Shown here piece by piece: positions 44,194 through 53,130 of a stretch of 64,000 nucleotides of DNA (the first letter of the stretch is position 1; each line of letters starts with the position of its first letter). A model generated the notes under the pieces. That model saw only the letters and a list, made by a program, of their open reading frames with translations, did no database searches and was not told the DNA's origin. Source of the stretch: Ruminococcus sp. YRD2003 (GTDB lineage Bacteria > Bacillota > Clostridia > Oscillospirales > Ruminococcaceae); contig FNZT01000011.1 in the NCBI GenBank assembly GCA_900109435.1, positions 62,001 through 126,000 on the forward strand, read 5' to 3'. A program made the translations under genes and the position numbers.

Positions 44194-46281
44194 TTATTTG
44201 CTCGTTTCGGGAAGGTCGGATATCACCTTCGCGTCAAGACGCTGTATCGCAAGCGCGTCCTTCGCTGTCACGCCGTCGCCGACATCACAGCAGTCCGCAT
44301 TCGCCGCTCCCTCGGGAGTGAGCGCGTACTTGTCCTTGTTCGCCAGTGCCTGAAGTATCGCTACTGCGTCCGCTACCGTTACCTTCTTATCACAGTTGGC
44401 ATCGCCGATGAGCGTCACCTTGCCTGCGGAGGTCGAAGCTGTAGTTGCAGTCGCGGAGGCAGTGGTGGTCGTCGTCCTGGACGTTGTCGCCGCGGACGAG
44501 GTCGTGCTCGTCGGAGCTGTGCCGCCATTGAAAAGGTCGGCGGGAAGCTCATCGAGCGTGATGCAGTAGTCACTGTTGTAGAGAGCCTTCAGCTCTGCGT
44601 GGTCCTGATACTTCTCGCCGCTTACGAAGGGGGTCTCGGGTGTGTCGTACCACGGGCAGAAGTACAGCCAGTCGGCGTGCTCGACCTGCATATTCGTCAT
44701 GCTCGGTACGGAGTCGTTCTCTGCCATTGCTACCATTTTATTGCCCTTGACATAGCCGTGTATCTTGTAGAAGATGCCTGCCTCGGCGTCGAGGTTGGGT
44801 CCCGAGGTCTTGCCGTCGTGGCGGTTGTACTGGGTGTTGTACTTGTCAAATGCGACTATGTCGACCCTGTCGTCGCCCGAGTACCACTCAGCTGACGAAT
44901 CCGACCACGCGTAGAGGTTCTGCTCCCATATCAGGTTGTGCAGACCGTACTCGTTTTCGAGGGTGTCCTGTAAGAGCGCCCATATCTGCTTGTAGACTAC
45001 TGCGCCTTCCTTTGCCCACCAGAACCATGCTCCCGAGCCGTCTATCGGGTCGTCGGTGTGGCTCGGGTTGCCCTCTGCCTCGTGGAAAGGACGGAATATC
45101 ACGGGAACTCCCGCGTCCTGAAGCTTTTTCAGCTCTGCCGCGAGGTTCTTCATACACAGCTGGAAATACTCGTACTCGACTGTGCCCTCGACCATGCAGT
45201 TCGCGGTCTTGAAGTCGGTCTTTTCGGTGTATGTCGTCTTGGAGAAGTCGAGCGGCTCGCCAAGAGTATAGTCTGCGAGAACTGTCGGGACGTTCACGTG
45301 CCATGAAGCTGTGCATATGCCGCCCTTTTCGTTCGTCCACTCTATCATTCGTCCCGCAACACCGTCGTCCCATGCGTAGCACGGGCAGTAGCTTCCAAAA
45401 TCGAAGCCCTGTATCGCGGGATATTTGCCTGTGAGGTCGTGTATGAGGTTTACGTCAAGGTCGTAGTTGTTGTAGGTGTAGTTGCGGTTCTGCGTGCTGT
45501 AGGTGTAGACCTGACCGTCGGGGCCCGTGCAGTGCCACGGGAACTTGTGACCCTGCTCATCCTTGTCGTAGCTCTCGGGGTCTATTTCGTATTCGACGCC
45601 GTCCTGGTCGGTACACTTGTCGGCGTTCTCGTCGTAGCGTATCGTGGTCTGTATCGTGTTTCCGCCGCCGTATATCTGCTGCTGTCCCGAGAGGATATTC
45701 GTGCCGTAGACGCTGTGAAGATACTTCATCACAGCCTTTGCCTCGGGAATGGCGTCGGGGTCGCAGAGCTCGTCCGTTGCCTTCGAGAGGTCGGGGAACA
45801 CTGCCTCAGAGACGGTCACGGTGTCTATCGCCATGTAGCCGTACTCGTTGATGAATTCAATGGTGTTCACGCCCTTGTTGAGACGTATCATGCCGAAGTC
45901 GTAGTCGCGCCACTCTGCGGAATAACCCGCCTGTATCGTGTACTTCACGCCGTTTACCTTGACCGCCTGCTGACGCGCTCCGCCTTCGCCGCTGAGTATC
46001 TGGGCTCCGCGCACTGTGAGCTGATACATCGCGTCCTCGGGGACTGTCACCTCAAAAGAGCCCGATGCATTCGTGAGGTACCAGAAGCCCTCGCCCGAAT
46101 AATCGGGTATCTTCGTTTCGTAGATGGACGTCCAGAGGTCGGCGCCCTCCAAGTCCTCACCCTCGATGGTGTACGGGAAGACGGTGTCCGCCGCCTGTAC
46201 GGGAGCGGCATACGGTACGCCTGCCGCAGTGACAGCCGCAGCCGATACGGCTGACAGGAGCTTGCAAATGATTTTTTTCAT
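44194..46281 (-). CDS. Secreted GH26 beta-mannanase with CBM35-like and dockerin domains
   Basis: The 695-residue product has a signal peptide (about 1-30), a CBM35-like module (about 35-160; YTIEGEDLEGADLW), a GH26 catalytic domain (about 185-540), a Thr/Ser/Ala linker and a C-terminal dockerin. The acid/base Glu is in VIFRPFHEAEGN and the likely nucleophile Glu in VAMAEND. The dockerin shows two calcium loops (GDANCDKKVTVADAV and CDVGDGVTAKDALAIQ), so the enzyme should attach to a cohesin scaffold in a cellulosome. It hydrolyses beta-1,4-mannan in plant cell walls. It is a single-gene transcript with its own promoter and terminator. The C-terminal dockerin supports assignment to Ruminococcus. 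Confidence 0.93.
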   Translation of the reverse strand: MKKIICKLLSAVSAAAVTAAGVPYAAPVQAADTVFPYTIEGEDLEGADLWTSIYETKIPDYSGEGFWYLTNASGSFEVTVPEDAMYQLTVRGAQILSGEGGARQQAVKVNGVKYTIQAGYSAEWRDYDFGMIRLNKGVNTIEFINEYGYMAIDTVTVSEAVFPDLSKATDELCDPDAIPEAKAVMKYLHSVYGTNILSGQQQIYGGGNTIQTTIRYDENADKCTDQDGVEYEIDPESYDKDEQGHKFPWHCTGPDGQVYTYSTQNRNYTYNNYDLDVNLIHDLTGKYPAIQGFDFGSYCPCYAWDDGVAGRMIEWTNEKGGICTASWHVNVPTVLADYTLGEPLDFSKTTYTEKTDFKTANCMVEGTVEYEYFQLCMKNLAAELKKLQDAGVPVIFRPFHEAEGNPSHTDDPIDGSGAWFWWAKEGAVVYKQIWALLQDTLENEYGLHNLIWEQNLYAWSDSSAEWYSGDDRVDIVAFDKYNTQYNRHDGKTSGPNLDAEAGIFYKIHGYVKGNKMVAMAENDSVPSMTNMQVEHADWLYFCPWYDTPETPFVSGEKYQDHAELKALYNSDYCITLDELPADLFNGGTAPTSTTSSAATTSRTTTTTASATATTASTSAGKVTLIGDANCDKKVTVADAVAILQALANKDKYALTPEGAANADCCDVGDGVTAKDALAIQRLDAKVISDLPETSK

Positions 46282-46347
46282 GTTTTTTCCCTCCGATAAA
46301 ATTATCCCTCGTTATGTTCTTTTAAGCTGCGCCTAAACAGCTTTTTA

Positions 46348-46510
46348 GATTAAATCCACTTTAATTATAGTCACGATAAAGTATTATTTCAAGAACTTTT
46401 TATGAACAGTATAAAAAATCGTTGCATTCACCAAATCCACAGTTTGATTTTGCACATATAAAGAAAAATCTCGCTTTATTTAAGTCGAATTTAATCAGAA
46501 AGATTTAATC
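46348..46510. promoter_or_regulatory. Repeated GATT-W-AATC sites around the GH26 promoter
   Basis: The palindromic word GATT(A/T)AATC occurs at 46348-46356 and 46502-46510, with a near match at 46488-46496. The first lies between the promoter and the gene, the others upstream. They could bind a regulator of mannan use. The rest of the 357-base gap contains the promoter, the terminator of the next ORF and an interrupted dyad at 46543-46586 (AGGGC/GCCCT with an inner GCTC/GAGC stem). Confidence 0.45.
46364..46392 (-). promoter_or_regulatory. GH26 gene promoter
   Basis: On the minus strand TTGAAA (46392-46387), a 17-base spacer and TATAAT (46369-46364), giving a leader of about 75 bases with GGAGGG before the ATG. 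Confidence 0.8.
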
Positions 46511-46602
46511 ATTGTAGTTCAATCATTTGCTGTATCTCTTACAGGGCACACGCTGACTGCTCCTCGGAGCACCGAGACGGAGCCCTCACATGAGTACCCG
46601 AC

Positions 46603-46631
46603 AAAAAAGAGAGGAGCTTTCGCTCCTCTCT
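46603..46631 (-). terminator. Terminator of the 94-residue ORF and Gld-like operon
   Basis: AGAGAGGAGC pairs with GCTCCTCTCT around a four-base loop, followed on the minus strand by six T residues. Confidence 0.88.
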
Positions 46632-46638
46632 CTCGATC

Positions 46639-46923
46639 TTATACTGCCAGTGCCTTATCAAGCCATACCTTGGCGATGTCCAGTGCCTCGTAAAGTCCGC
46701 ACTCGCGCTCTGCATTCTTCACGAATGCCTTTATCGGGTCTGTCTCGTTGGTGTCCATCTGCACGACTCTGACCTTTGAGGTGACTTCCTCGCCTGCCTC
46801 GTTCTTGGCTGTGGCGAGTATCTGTATCCATATTACATAAGGGTCAGCCATGTATCCGTAGTATATCTGGTTGCCGTTCCTCACGAGCGGATAACCCTTG
46901 TATGTGAAAAACTTTTCGCTCAT
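46639..46923 (-). CDS. Conserved-looking small soluble protein, function unknown
   Basis: The 94-residue product begins SEKFFTYKGYPLVRNGNQIYYG and appears to be a compact alpha/beta protein with no signal or membrane helix. I do not know a function. AGGAGG precedes the ATG, and a strong terminator follows at once. It lies about 100 bases downstream of the DUF4340-like gene in the same direction, with a GC-rich fragment (GGCAGCGGAGCGCCGCC) between. Confidence 0.78.
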   Translation of the reverse strand: MSEKFFTYKGYPLVRNGNQIYYGYMADPYVIWIQILATAKNEAGEEVTSKVRVVQMDTNETDPIKAFVKNAERECGLYEALDIAKVWLDKALAV

Positions 46924-47024
46924 TTGTTTTCCTCCTGTTCGTATGATATGCTTGTCGTAACTTCGGGCAGCGGAGCGCCGCCACTACGACCTGAGTTCTG
47001 AACTCCGAGTTCTATAATTACAAA

Positions 47025-48572
47025 TTATTTCCATGTCAGCTTGAATTCTTCGTCGGTGTCGAGTATCTGCACGTTGTGTATCAGCGTATCAACAAACGAC
47101 TTCGTCACTGTGAACTTCGCTTCGCCGTCTACGACGATGAGCGCCGACATCGCTGTCTTTTCGTAGAATTCAAGCGTTTCGGTCTCTCCTGTGTACGAAT
47201 CTGTATACTGCATCTTTACCATCGGTTCAGTCGCGGGTATCTCCTCGCCGAGAGCAAAGTTTTCCGCGTTGCCGCTGATAAGGAAGCCGTAGAACTGGCG
47301 GAAGCGCTCGCTGTCGAAGCTCTCTCCGTTCTTCGTGATGTTGAAGTCCTCAGCCTTGTAGGAGTCCTTCTTCTCATCGGGATTTTTCTTCGTGAGCCTG
47401 AACTCCGCCTTGTCGCCTGTATTGCACTCAACACTGAGGTCGGTGAGGTTCCATACGTATGCGGCAAGGAATATCTTCGAGGCTATATCTACAGGCATAA
47501 CAGTCGTCCACTGCGCTTTGTCTTCGCTGATTATGAAGATGACGTTACCGCCCTCAAGCATTCCGTAGCAGCACTTGCCGTACTCACTGTCGGTGAACAG
47601 CTCGCTCAGCAGGAGCACGTACTCACTGCCGTCTTCGCAGCTCATCGTCACGCGGCAGAACGGGTCTGAGAGACCTGCCTCCGCGATGTCTGCGTCTGTA
47701 CAGTGTACGCTGTATATGCCTGCTGCACTGAGCCCGAACATACCCGAGACCACGTTGGTCGAACGCTCTACCGCAAGATATGCCTTTGTCGGCTCGACAA
47801 GAAGGTGCGAGGACGATGTTCCGCCCGTATAATCGGGGTCGTCAGCCTTTTCGTCGTACTTTATCACGATGTTGTAGTCGATATCGCCGCGCTCTATTTT
47901 CAGCTCCTTGACAACAGGTGTCTCTTCGGGGCTTTTGAGCAGCGTCTTATCAACGAATTCAACAGCCGTGCGCTTATAGTTGGAGAGCACGGAGTCTCTT
48001 ACGGTATAAACCGTGTCAACGCCATCTATCATTACGTAGGTCGCGTCTCCAGAGGGAGCCTCGTCGCCGATGAGCATACGGTACTCCTTTCCGCTCTCGT
48101 ACTTGATATCTACGGTCGTCTGTGGGTCTGCAAGTCCGTACTTTGCGATATCCTTACAGTTCTCGGCAATCACGTCCTCGGATGTCAGCTCGTTCGCGTT
48201 GTTCGCGAGCGTGCCGATAACAGAGTTGTCCATTGCCACGTCCTGATAGCCGTCGAGTGTGTAGGTCGTATATGACGAGCCCGATTCATTGGTGCCCTTG
48301 CCGCTCTGAACCACATGGAGCTCGTCTGTCGGATTCTTGACGTCAACAGTCTTGATAACGCCGTATTCGATATTGCTGTTCGGGTTGTCGGGACCGTCGG
48401 GAGTATCGTCACTGATTATGATGACCTGCTTTCCGCTCTCGGAGGTCTCGGACGAAGAGGAACTCTCGCTCTCGCCGCCCTTGTCCTCGGTGAGCTTCAG
48501 GGCGGCATAGCCGCCTCCGAGCAGCACCAGCACTCCGCTGAGCGCTATAAGACCCTTTGCTGTTTTATTCAT
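47025..48572 (-). CDS. DUF4340-like protein of the Gld-like ABC system
   Basis: The 515-residue protein has one N-terminal membrane helix (about 7-25) and a long extracytoplasmic region with repeated modules containing LADPQTTVDIKYESGKEYRM and related patterns, the layout of DUF4340. Such genes usually follow gldG-type genes. Its ATG overlaps the GldG-like stop by four bases. The molecular role is unknown. Confidence 0.82.
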   Translation of the reverse strand: MNKTAKGLIALSGVLVLLGGGYAALKLTEDKGGESESSSSSETSESGKQVIIISDDTPDGPDNPNSNIEYGVIKTVDVKNPTDELHVVQSGKGTNESGSSYTTYTLDGYQDVAMDNSVIGTLANNANELTSEDVIAENCKDIAKYGLADPQTTVDIKYESGKEYRMLIGDEAPSGDATYVMIDGVDTVYTVRDSVLSNYKRTAVEFVDKTLLKSPEETPVVKELKIERGDIDYNIVIKYDEKADDPDYTGGTSSSHLLVEPTKAYLAVERSTNVVSGMFGLSAAGIYSVHCTDADIAEAGLSDPFCRVTMSCEDGSEYVLLLSELFTDSEYGKCCYGMLEGGNVIFIISEDKAQWTTVMPVDIASKIFLAAYVWNLTDLSVECNTGDKAEFRLTKKNPDEKKDSYKAEDFNITKNGESFDSERFRQFYGFLISGNAENFALGEEIPATEPMVKMQYTDSYTGETETLEFYEKTAMSALIVVDGEAKFTVTKSFVDTLIHNVQILDTDEEFKLTWK

Positions 48573-50185
48573 CGATTCTTTCTCCTTAACAGTACAACAA
48601 GTCCTATGCAGGCGATGATGAACGGTATCACGAGGATAACTGTTATCTCAATGACCCTGAGAGCTGTCGCGTCGGGCGAGATGTAATTCTGCTGGAGCGA
48701 CTTCTCGGGTATGATAGCGCTGTTCTCCTTGCCTGACATACCGTTGATGACGGTGAGGAGCACTGTTGCGTTGTTGTAGGTGTTAGTGTTCGAGAGTATC
48801 GTGCTGTCGAGCATATACGGGCTGCCTATCACGAGAAGGTCGCTGCCGTATACGCTGATACCCGACGATGTCTCTTTTCTCGCCTTTACTACGATGTTAT
48901 ATGCCGCTCTCTCGCTCGAATCGCTGTCGTCAACAAGAGATGCGGTGTACGATGTGTCGTTGGACTTGAGGAGCTCCTTGATAACTGTCTCGTTATTCTT
49001 GCCGACTACAGTTATAGTCCTTCCGAAGGGAGCTACTATCGGGAGCGTGTCATTCGGGAGCGTGCCTACCTCTTCGGTATCGCTTACCATTACTGTGGGG
49101 TAGAGCTGTCCCGAGATAGCAACGCTGTTCTTGTCGTCCTTGATGTAGTTCTCGTCGATCTGTATTTTCCAGTCAGCGAGGAACTCGGTGATATTCGGGA
49201 GATTCAGTGCGTCGAGGCTCGGGATATATATCATGTCCTTCTCGTATTTTCCGTCGTTGTAGAGGAAATCGGTCATCTTGCTGATGATGTCGTCCGAGAA
49301 GTCGAATGCGGGACAGCAGAGCACGATCATATCGTAGTCGCCGAGCTCATCTGCAGCGATATCCACTTCCGTACAGTCATAGCCGTTCTTGTTGAGGAAC
49401 TGCTCTGTGGAGTACGCCATGTTAGCACCTATCTGGTCAACTACCACACTTCCGTTCATCTTGCTGACGACTGCGACCTTTATCGGCTTGGAATCGGCTA
49501 CGGACATGATAGCGGAGGTTATCGTGCTCTCGCCGCCGAATACCATCTGTAGATTGGTGGACTGAGCACTTGCCTTTGAAGGAGCGATCATTCCGATCAC
49601 TTCGTTCTGCGGGATGACCTTTACGCGGTCACCGCAGGCAAATATCATGCTCTGTGCGGTTATCTCGCCGCTGTAATTTGCCTTGTATTTCGCGATGACA
49701 TCAGGGTCTTTGTTGATATCGACGTACTTGACATTTACGCTTCCCTTGCCGCTCCCTGCGTACATACTGTACTTTTCGAGCATCTCAGGGATGATCGTAT
49801 ACGGGAATTCCACATTCATGCCGTAGGACTGGTATATCATTGCCTTGTACTGATTTGAGAGCCCTTCAAAATCATTTTCGGGGCACGTTACAACGATGTC
49901 CACGTCCTTTTCAAGCGACTTCAGCGCGTCGATCGACTCGTCCGAGAGGTCGTATCTCTTATCGCTCGTGAGGTCGAGCTTTACGGGGTAACGCTTGACT
50001 ACGAGCCCGCACATGAGGTTCAGAAGCACTACGATAGCGATAACTACTACCACGATGCCCAGCGACATCGAGCCGTATTTTATCTTCTTGCCTGTTCCGC
50101 GCTTCGCGTGAGAGGCGGACTTGCTGCTCTCATCGGCAGCTGCACTCTCTACCTTCTCTATTTCTTCTTTTTTGTTTTTGCTCAT
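48569..50185 (-). CDS. GldG-like subunit of an ABC system
   Basis: The 538-residue protein has a membrane helix near the N-terminus (about 35-60), a large external domain resembling GldG/IFT52-type Rossmann-like folds (DYDMIVLCCPAFDFSDD, IYIPSLDALN), and a C-terminal membrane helix (VILVIPFIIACIGLVVLL). In Bacteroidetes GldA-GldF-GldG is an ABC system needed for gliding; similar genes are widespread in non-gliding Firmicutes, where the substrate is unknown. It lies 25 bases after the permease gene. Confidence 0.87.
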   Translation of the reverse strand: MSKNKKEEIEKVESAAADESSKSASHAKRGTGKKIKYGSMSLGIVVVVIAIVVLLNLMCGLVVKRYPVKLDLTSDKRYDLSDESIDALKSLEKDVDIVVTCPENDFEGLSNQYKAMIYQSYGMNVEFPYTIIPEMLEKYSMYAGSGKGSVNVKYVDINKDPDVIAKYKANYSGEITAQSMIFACGDRVKVIPQNEVIGMIAPSKASAQSTNLQMVFGGESTITSAIMSVADSKPIKVAVVSKMNGSVVVDQIGANMAYSTEQFLNKNGYDCTEVDIAADELGDYDMIVLCCPAFDFSDDIISKMTDFLYNDGKYEKDMIYIPSLDALNLPNITEFLADWKIQIDENYIKDDKNSVAISGQLYPTVMVSDTEEVGTLPNDTLPIVAPFGRTITVVGKNNETVIKELLKSNDTSYTASLVDDSDSSERAAYNIVVKARKETSSGISVYGSDLLVIGSPYMLDSTILSNTNTYNNATVLLTVINGMSGKENSAIIPEKSLQQNYISPDATALRVIEITVILVIPFIIACIGLVVLLRRKNR

Positions 50186-50210
50186 CTGTTATTGCACCTT
50201 CCTTTCTCAA

Positions 50211-50915
50211 TTAACCCCAGCGTCTCTTGTCGAGTATCCTTACCGTCAGGAAGTTGAAGATAAAGGCGACGCTGATGAAGAATATCACGCCGGTGAGGTC
50301 AAACACGCCGCGCGTGAATTCGAGGTATCTCGAATAGAACGAGAAAGAAAGCATTATCTTTCTGATGAAGTCTATCGACACGTTCGAGGCGAGCGAATCA
50401 AAGAGGTAAAGCACAAAGAGTGCGAGCATACTCGCTACGGCTGCTGCCATCTGGTTCTCCGTAAGGGAGGAGATGAAGAGTCCGACTGCGATAAATGCGG
50501 CTCCGAGGAACAGCATCGCGAAGTAATTGCCGAGCAGCGACGGCCATACGACGTCGCCGAGATATGCGAGTATCAGTGAATAGATGAAGATGACGCTCTC
50601 TGCTATGATATAGAGCGTGAGAGCTGCGAAGTACTTGCCGAGGACTATCGACCACAAGCCTATCGGTGCGGTCAGCAAGCCCTGGTCTGTGCGGTTCTTC
50701 TTCTCCTCGCTGAGGAGCTTCATCGTCAGTATAGGTATCAGGAACAGCACTACGATGAACATAGAGCTGAACAGCGGCGAGGTCTCGGTAGTGCCCGAGG
50801 TGATAACGCCGAAGAAAAAGAATATGCCCGAGAGCAGTGTGAACACTGTCAGAAATACGTATGCGACGCCCGAAGTAAAGAAAGCGCCCATTTCACGCCT
50901 GTATATAGCTCCCAT
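50211..50915 (-). CDS. ABC-2 type permease (GldF-like)
   Basis: The 234-residue protein has six hydrophobic segments and the start GAIYRREMGAFFTSGVAYVF typical of this permease group, with LLSEEKKNRTDQGLLTAPIG between helices two and three. It pairs with the ATPase encoded one base upstream (TAATG overlap). The substrate is unknown. Confidence 0.9.
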   Translation of the reverse strand: MGAIYRREMGAFFTSGVAYVFLTVFTLLSGIFFFFGVITSGTTETSPLFSSMFIVVLFLIPILTMKLLSEEKKNRTDQGLLTAPIGLWSIVLGKYFAALTLYIIAESVIFIYSLILAYLGDVVWPSLLGNYFAMLFLGAAFIAVGLFISSLTENQMAAAVASMLALFVLYLFDSLASNVSIDFIRKIMLSFSFYSRYLEFTRGVFDLTGVIFFISVAFIFNFLTVRILDKRRWG

Positions 50916-52051
50916 TACTCCTCGCCTCCTTCTTTTTTGTCTTCGTCCTCAAAGGAACGGTCTGCGGGAAGGTTCTCTTCAAGATCTTCCTTGGTCTCCT
51001 CCTCGACCTCGGTTGCTACGAGCGCGCCGTCCTTGACGTTGAGGTCGAACTTGGGCTTATCTTTAGCTGGCTTTTCAGCCTTTTCCGCTCCTGCGGGGAT
51101 GGCGTCGCCCATGGTTATCTTGAGGAAGATGTCCTCGAGAGTGAGGTCTGAGAGCTGGAGCATGAGGATATTCCAGCCCTTTTCGCGGCAGAGCTGATTG
51201 ATAGCGCGGCGGATATCCACCTTTTCCTCAGACTCTACATCGTAGTCGTAAACGCCCTTCTCGCGCTCCATATCGGCACGGACATACTTGATGCCGTCAA
51301 GCTGCTTGAGTGCTGCAACTATCGCCTTCTTGTCCTCAGCTGTATGCGTTGAGCCCTCGATACGGAGGGTCATCTTGTGCTCGTTGGTTATCTTTGCGGC
51401 TATCTCGTCAGCAGTGCCGTCAGCCGCTACGACGCCCTTGTTGATGATGATTATCCTGTCGCATACCGCCTGTATCTCGGGAAGTATGTGAGACGAGAGG
51501 ATAACGGTGTGGTTCTTGCCGAGCTTCTTGATGAGAGTGCGTATCTCGATTATCTGGTTCGGGTCAAGTCCGACAGTGGGCTCATCAAGAATGAGCACGG
51601 GCGGATTGTTGATGAGCGCCTGTGCGAGACCGACTCTCTGCTTGTAGCCCTTTGACAGGTTGCGGATAAGTCTGCCCCTTACGTTGGTTATCTTGCAGAG
51701 GTCGCATATCTCCTTCAAGTGAGCCTTTCTCGGAAGCTTGCACTTCTTCAGGTCGTACATGAAGCCGAGGTAGGCGTCGACTGTCATATCCACGTAAAGA
51801 GGCGGTATCTCGGGCAGGTAGCCGATGTTGGACTTCGCCTTTATCGGGTCTTCGAGAATGTCTACTCCGTTGATGAGTATCTGTCCCGAAGTCGACGAGA
51901 TATAGCCCGTGAGCATATTCATGGTTGTTGATTTTCCCGCTCCGTTAGGTCCGAGAAAGCCGAGTATCTCGCCCTTTTCGACCTTGAAGCTGATATCGTT
52001 CACGGCTTGCTTGTCGCCGTAACGCTTTGTAAGGTTTCTGACCTCTATCAT
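50915..52051 (-). CDS. ABC transporter ATPase (GldA-like) with C-terminal extension
   Basis: The 378-residue protein has a complete ATPase domain (Walker A GPNGAGKSTT, Q-loop YLPEIPPLYV, signature LSKGYKQRVG, Walker B VLILDEP). It is extended by about 140 residues: a small regulatory domain, then a Lys/Glu/Asp-rich tail from about residue 315 (AEKAEKPAKDKPKFD). It heads the four-gene operon. I see no convincing promoter; the gap upstream holds a TTAGCC-type repeat. Confidence 0.92.
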   Translation of the reverse strand: MIEVRNLTKRYGDKQAVNDISFKVEKGEILGFLGPNGAGKSTTMNMLTGYISSTSGQILINGVDILEDPIKAKSNIGYLPEIPPLYVDMTVDAYLGFMYDLKKCKLPRKAHLKEICDLCKITNVRGRLIRNLSKGYKQRVGLAQALINNPPVLILDEPTVGLDPNQIIEIRTLIKKLGKNHTVILSSHILPEIQAVCDRIIIINKGVVAADGTADEIAAKITNEHKMTLRIEGSTHTAEDKKAIVAALKQLDGIKYVRADMEREKGVYDYDVESEEKVDIRRAINQLCREKGWNILMLQLSDLTLEDIFLKITMGDAIPAGAEKAEKPAKDKPKFDLNVKDGALVATEVEEETKEDLEENLPADRSFEDEDKKEGGEE

Positions 52052-52075
52052 TTGGCAATAACCTCCTGTTTTGAG

Positions 52076-52190
52076 CCTTTAGCTATTAGCCTTTAGCCTT
52101 TAGCTAATGGTATCGCTGACGCGATATTTTAAATAAGTCAGCGAAGCTGACACCAAAAGCTAATGGCTAACGGCTAACGGCTAATGGCTT
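52076..52190. repeat. Dispersed intergenic repeat, TTAGCC family, copy B
   Basis: TAGCTATTAGCCTTTAGCC words, GGTATCGC-TGAC-GCGATATTTT and AAATAAGTCAGCGAAGCTGAC hairpins, then GCTAATGGCTAACGGCTAAC words in reverse order. The flanks are inverted relative to each other, so the whole element is a large imperfect palindrome. Confidence 0.8.
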
Positions 52191-52239
52191 ATTTATAGTA
52201 ATACTAATGTGTGATAACGTTGTGAAAGCAAAACGAACT

Positions 52240-53127
52240 TTATGTGGTACGCTGTTCCCGAGCTCTCATTATATCAGCGGCTATCTGCGCTTTCAGCTCA
52301 TCTAGCGAGCCGAACTTCCTCTCGGGACGGATAAATCCGCTAAAGCTCACATCGACGTTTTTGCCGTAAAGGTCGCCGCTGTAGCCGATTATGTGAGTCT
52401 CCGCAAGAGGTCTGTCAACTCCGCCGACTGTGGGCTTGACCCCTACATTCGTGACCGAGGGAAGCACCCTTCCTCCTACATTTGTGTGTGTGCTGTATAC
52501 GCCGTATCTCGGGACAAGCTGTCCCTCCGCGAATTCCTGATTTATCGTCGGGAAGTCTATCGTGCGTCCGATGTGATTGCCGTCCGTGACCGTCGCATTT
52601 ATGAAATACGCAGAGCCGAGAAGCTCATTTGCCGCAGTGATATCGCCGCTCAGCAGAAGCTCCCTTATTCGGCTCGAGGAAACCGTTTCGCCGTCCAGCT
52701 TTACGCTGTCAACGACCTCAACGCCGAATCCGAAGCGTTTTCCGAAGCCGATGAGCTCCTGCGCGCCGCAGGCAGCATTCTTTCCGAATCTGAAATCATT
52801 GCCGCAGCATACATAGGCTGCGTTCATTCGCTCGTGAAGTATGCGCGATGCAAATTCCTCGCCCGATAGTCCGCACACCGTATCAAACGGCGGAAAATCG
52901 GTCCTTTCGATGCCGCACTCGTTCAAGAGCCTTATCTTCGCCCGCTGTCCGTAGATATAGCCATACGAACCGCCTGCTTTACGCAGTACGCTCCCCGGCT
53001 CAAATGTGAAAGCCGACGGGATAAGCCCGTTTTTGCTCTGAGCATACGCTGCCCCGAGCACCGCGCGGTGTCCGAGGTGTACGCCGTCGAAAAGTCCCAG
53101 AGCAACTGCTGTTTTCTTGCGTTCCAT
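52240..53127 (-). CDS. ribF: Riboflavin kinase / FAD synthetase
   Basis: The 295-residue bifunctional enzyme phosphorylates riboflavin to FMN and adenylates FMN to FAD. The N-terminal nucleotidyltransferase has LFDGVHLGHRAVL (HxGH) and VSSSRIRELLLSGD. The C-terminal kinase has GRTIDFPTINQE, with the PTxN motif, and GVYSTHTNVGG. It follows truB by three bases, as in many Firmicutes. The ribosome site (GGGGTGAG) is weak. Confidence 0.95.
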   Translation of the reverse strand: MERKKTAVALGLFDGVHLGHRAVLGAAYAQSKNGLIPSAFTFEPGSVLRKAGGSYGYIYGQRAKIRLLNECGIERTDFPPFDTVCGLSGEEFASRILHERMNAAYVCCGNDFRFGKNAACGAQELIGFGKRFGFGVEVVDSVKLDGETVSSSRIRELLLSGDITAANELLGSAYFINATVTDGNHIGRTIDFPTINQEFAEGQLVPRYGVYSTHTNVGGRVLPSVTNVGVKPTVGGVDRPLAETHIIGYSGDLYGKNVDVSFSGFIRPERKFGSLDELKAQIAADIMRAREQRTT

Positions 53128-53130
53128 AGC

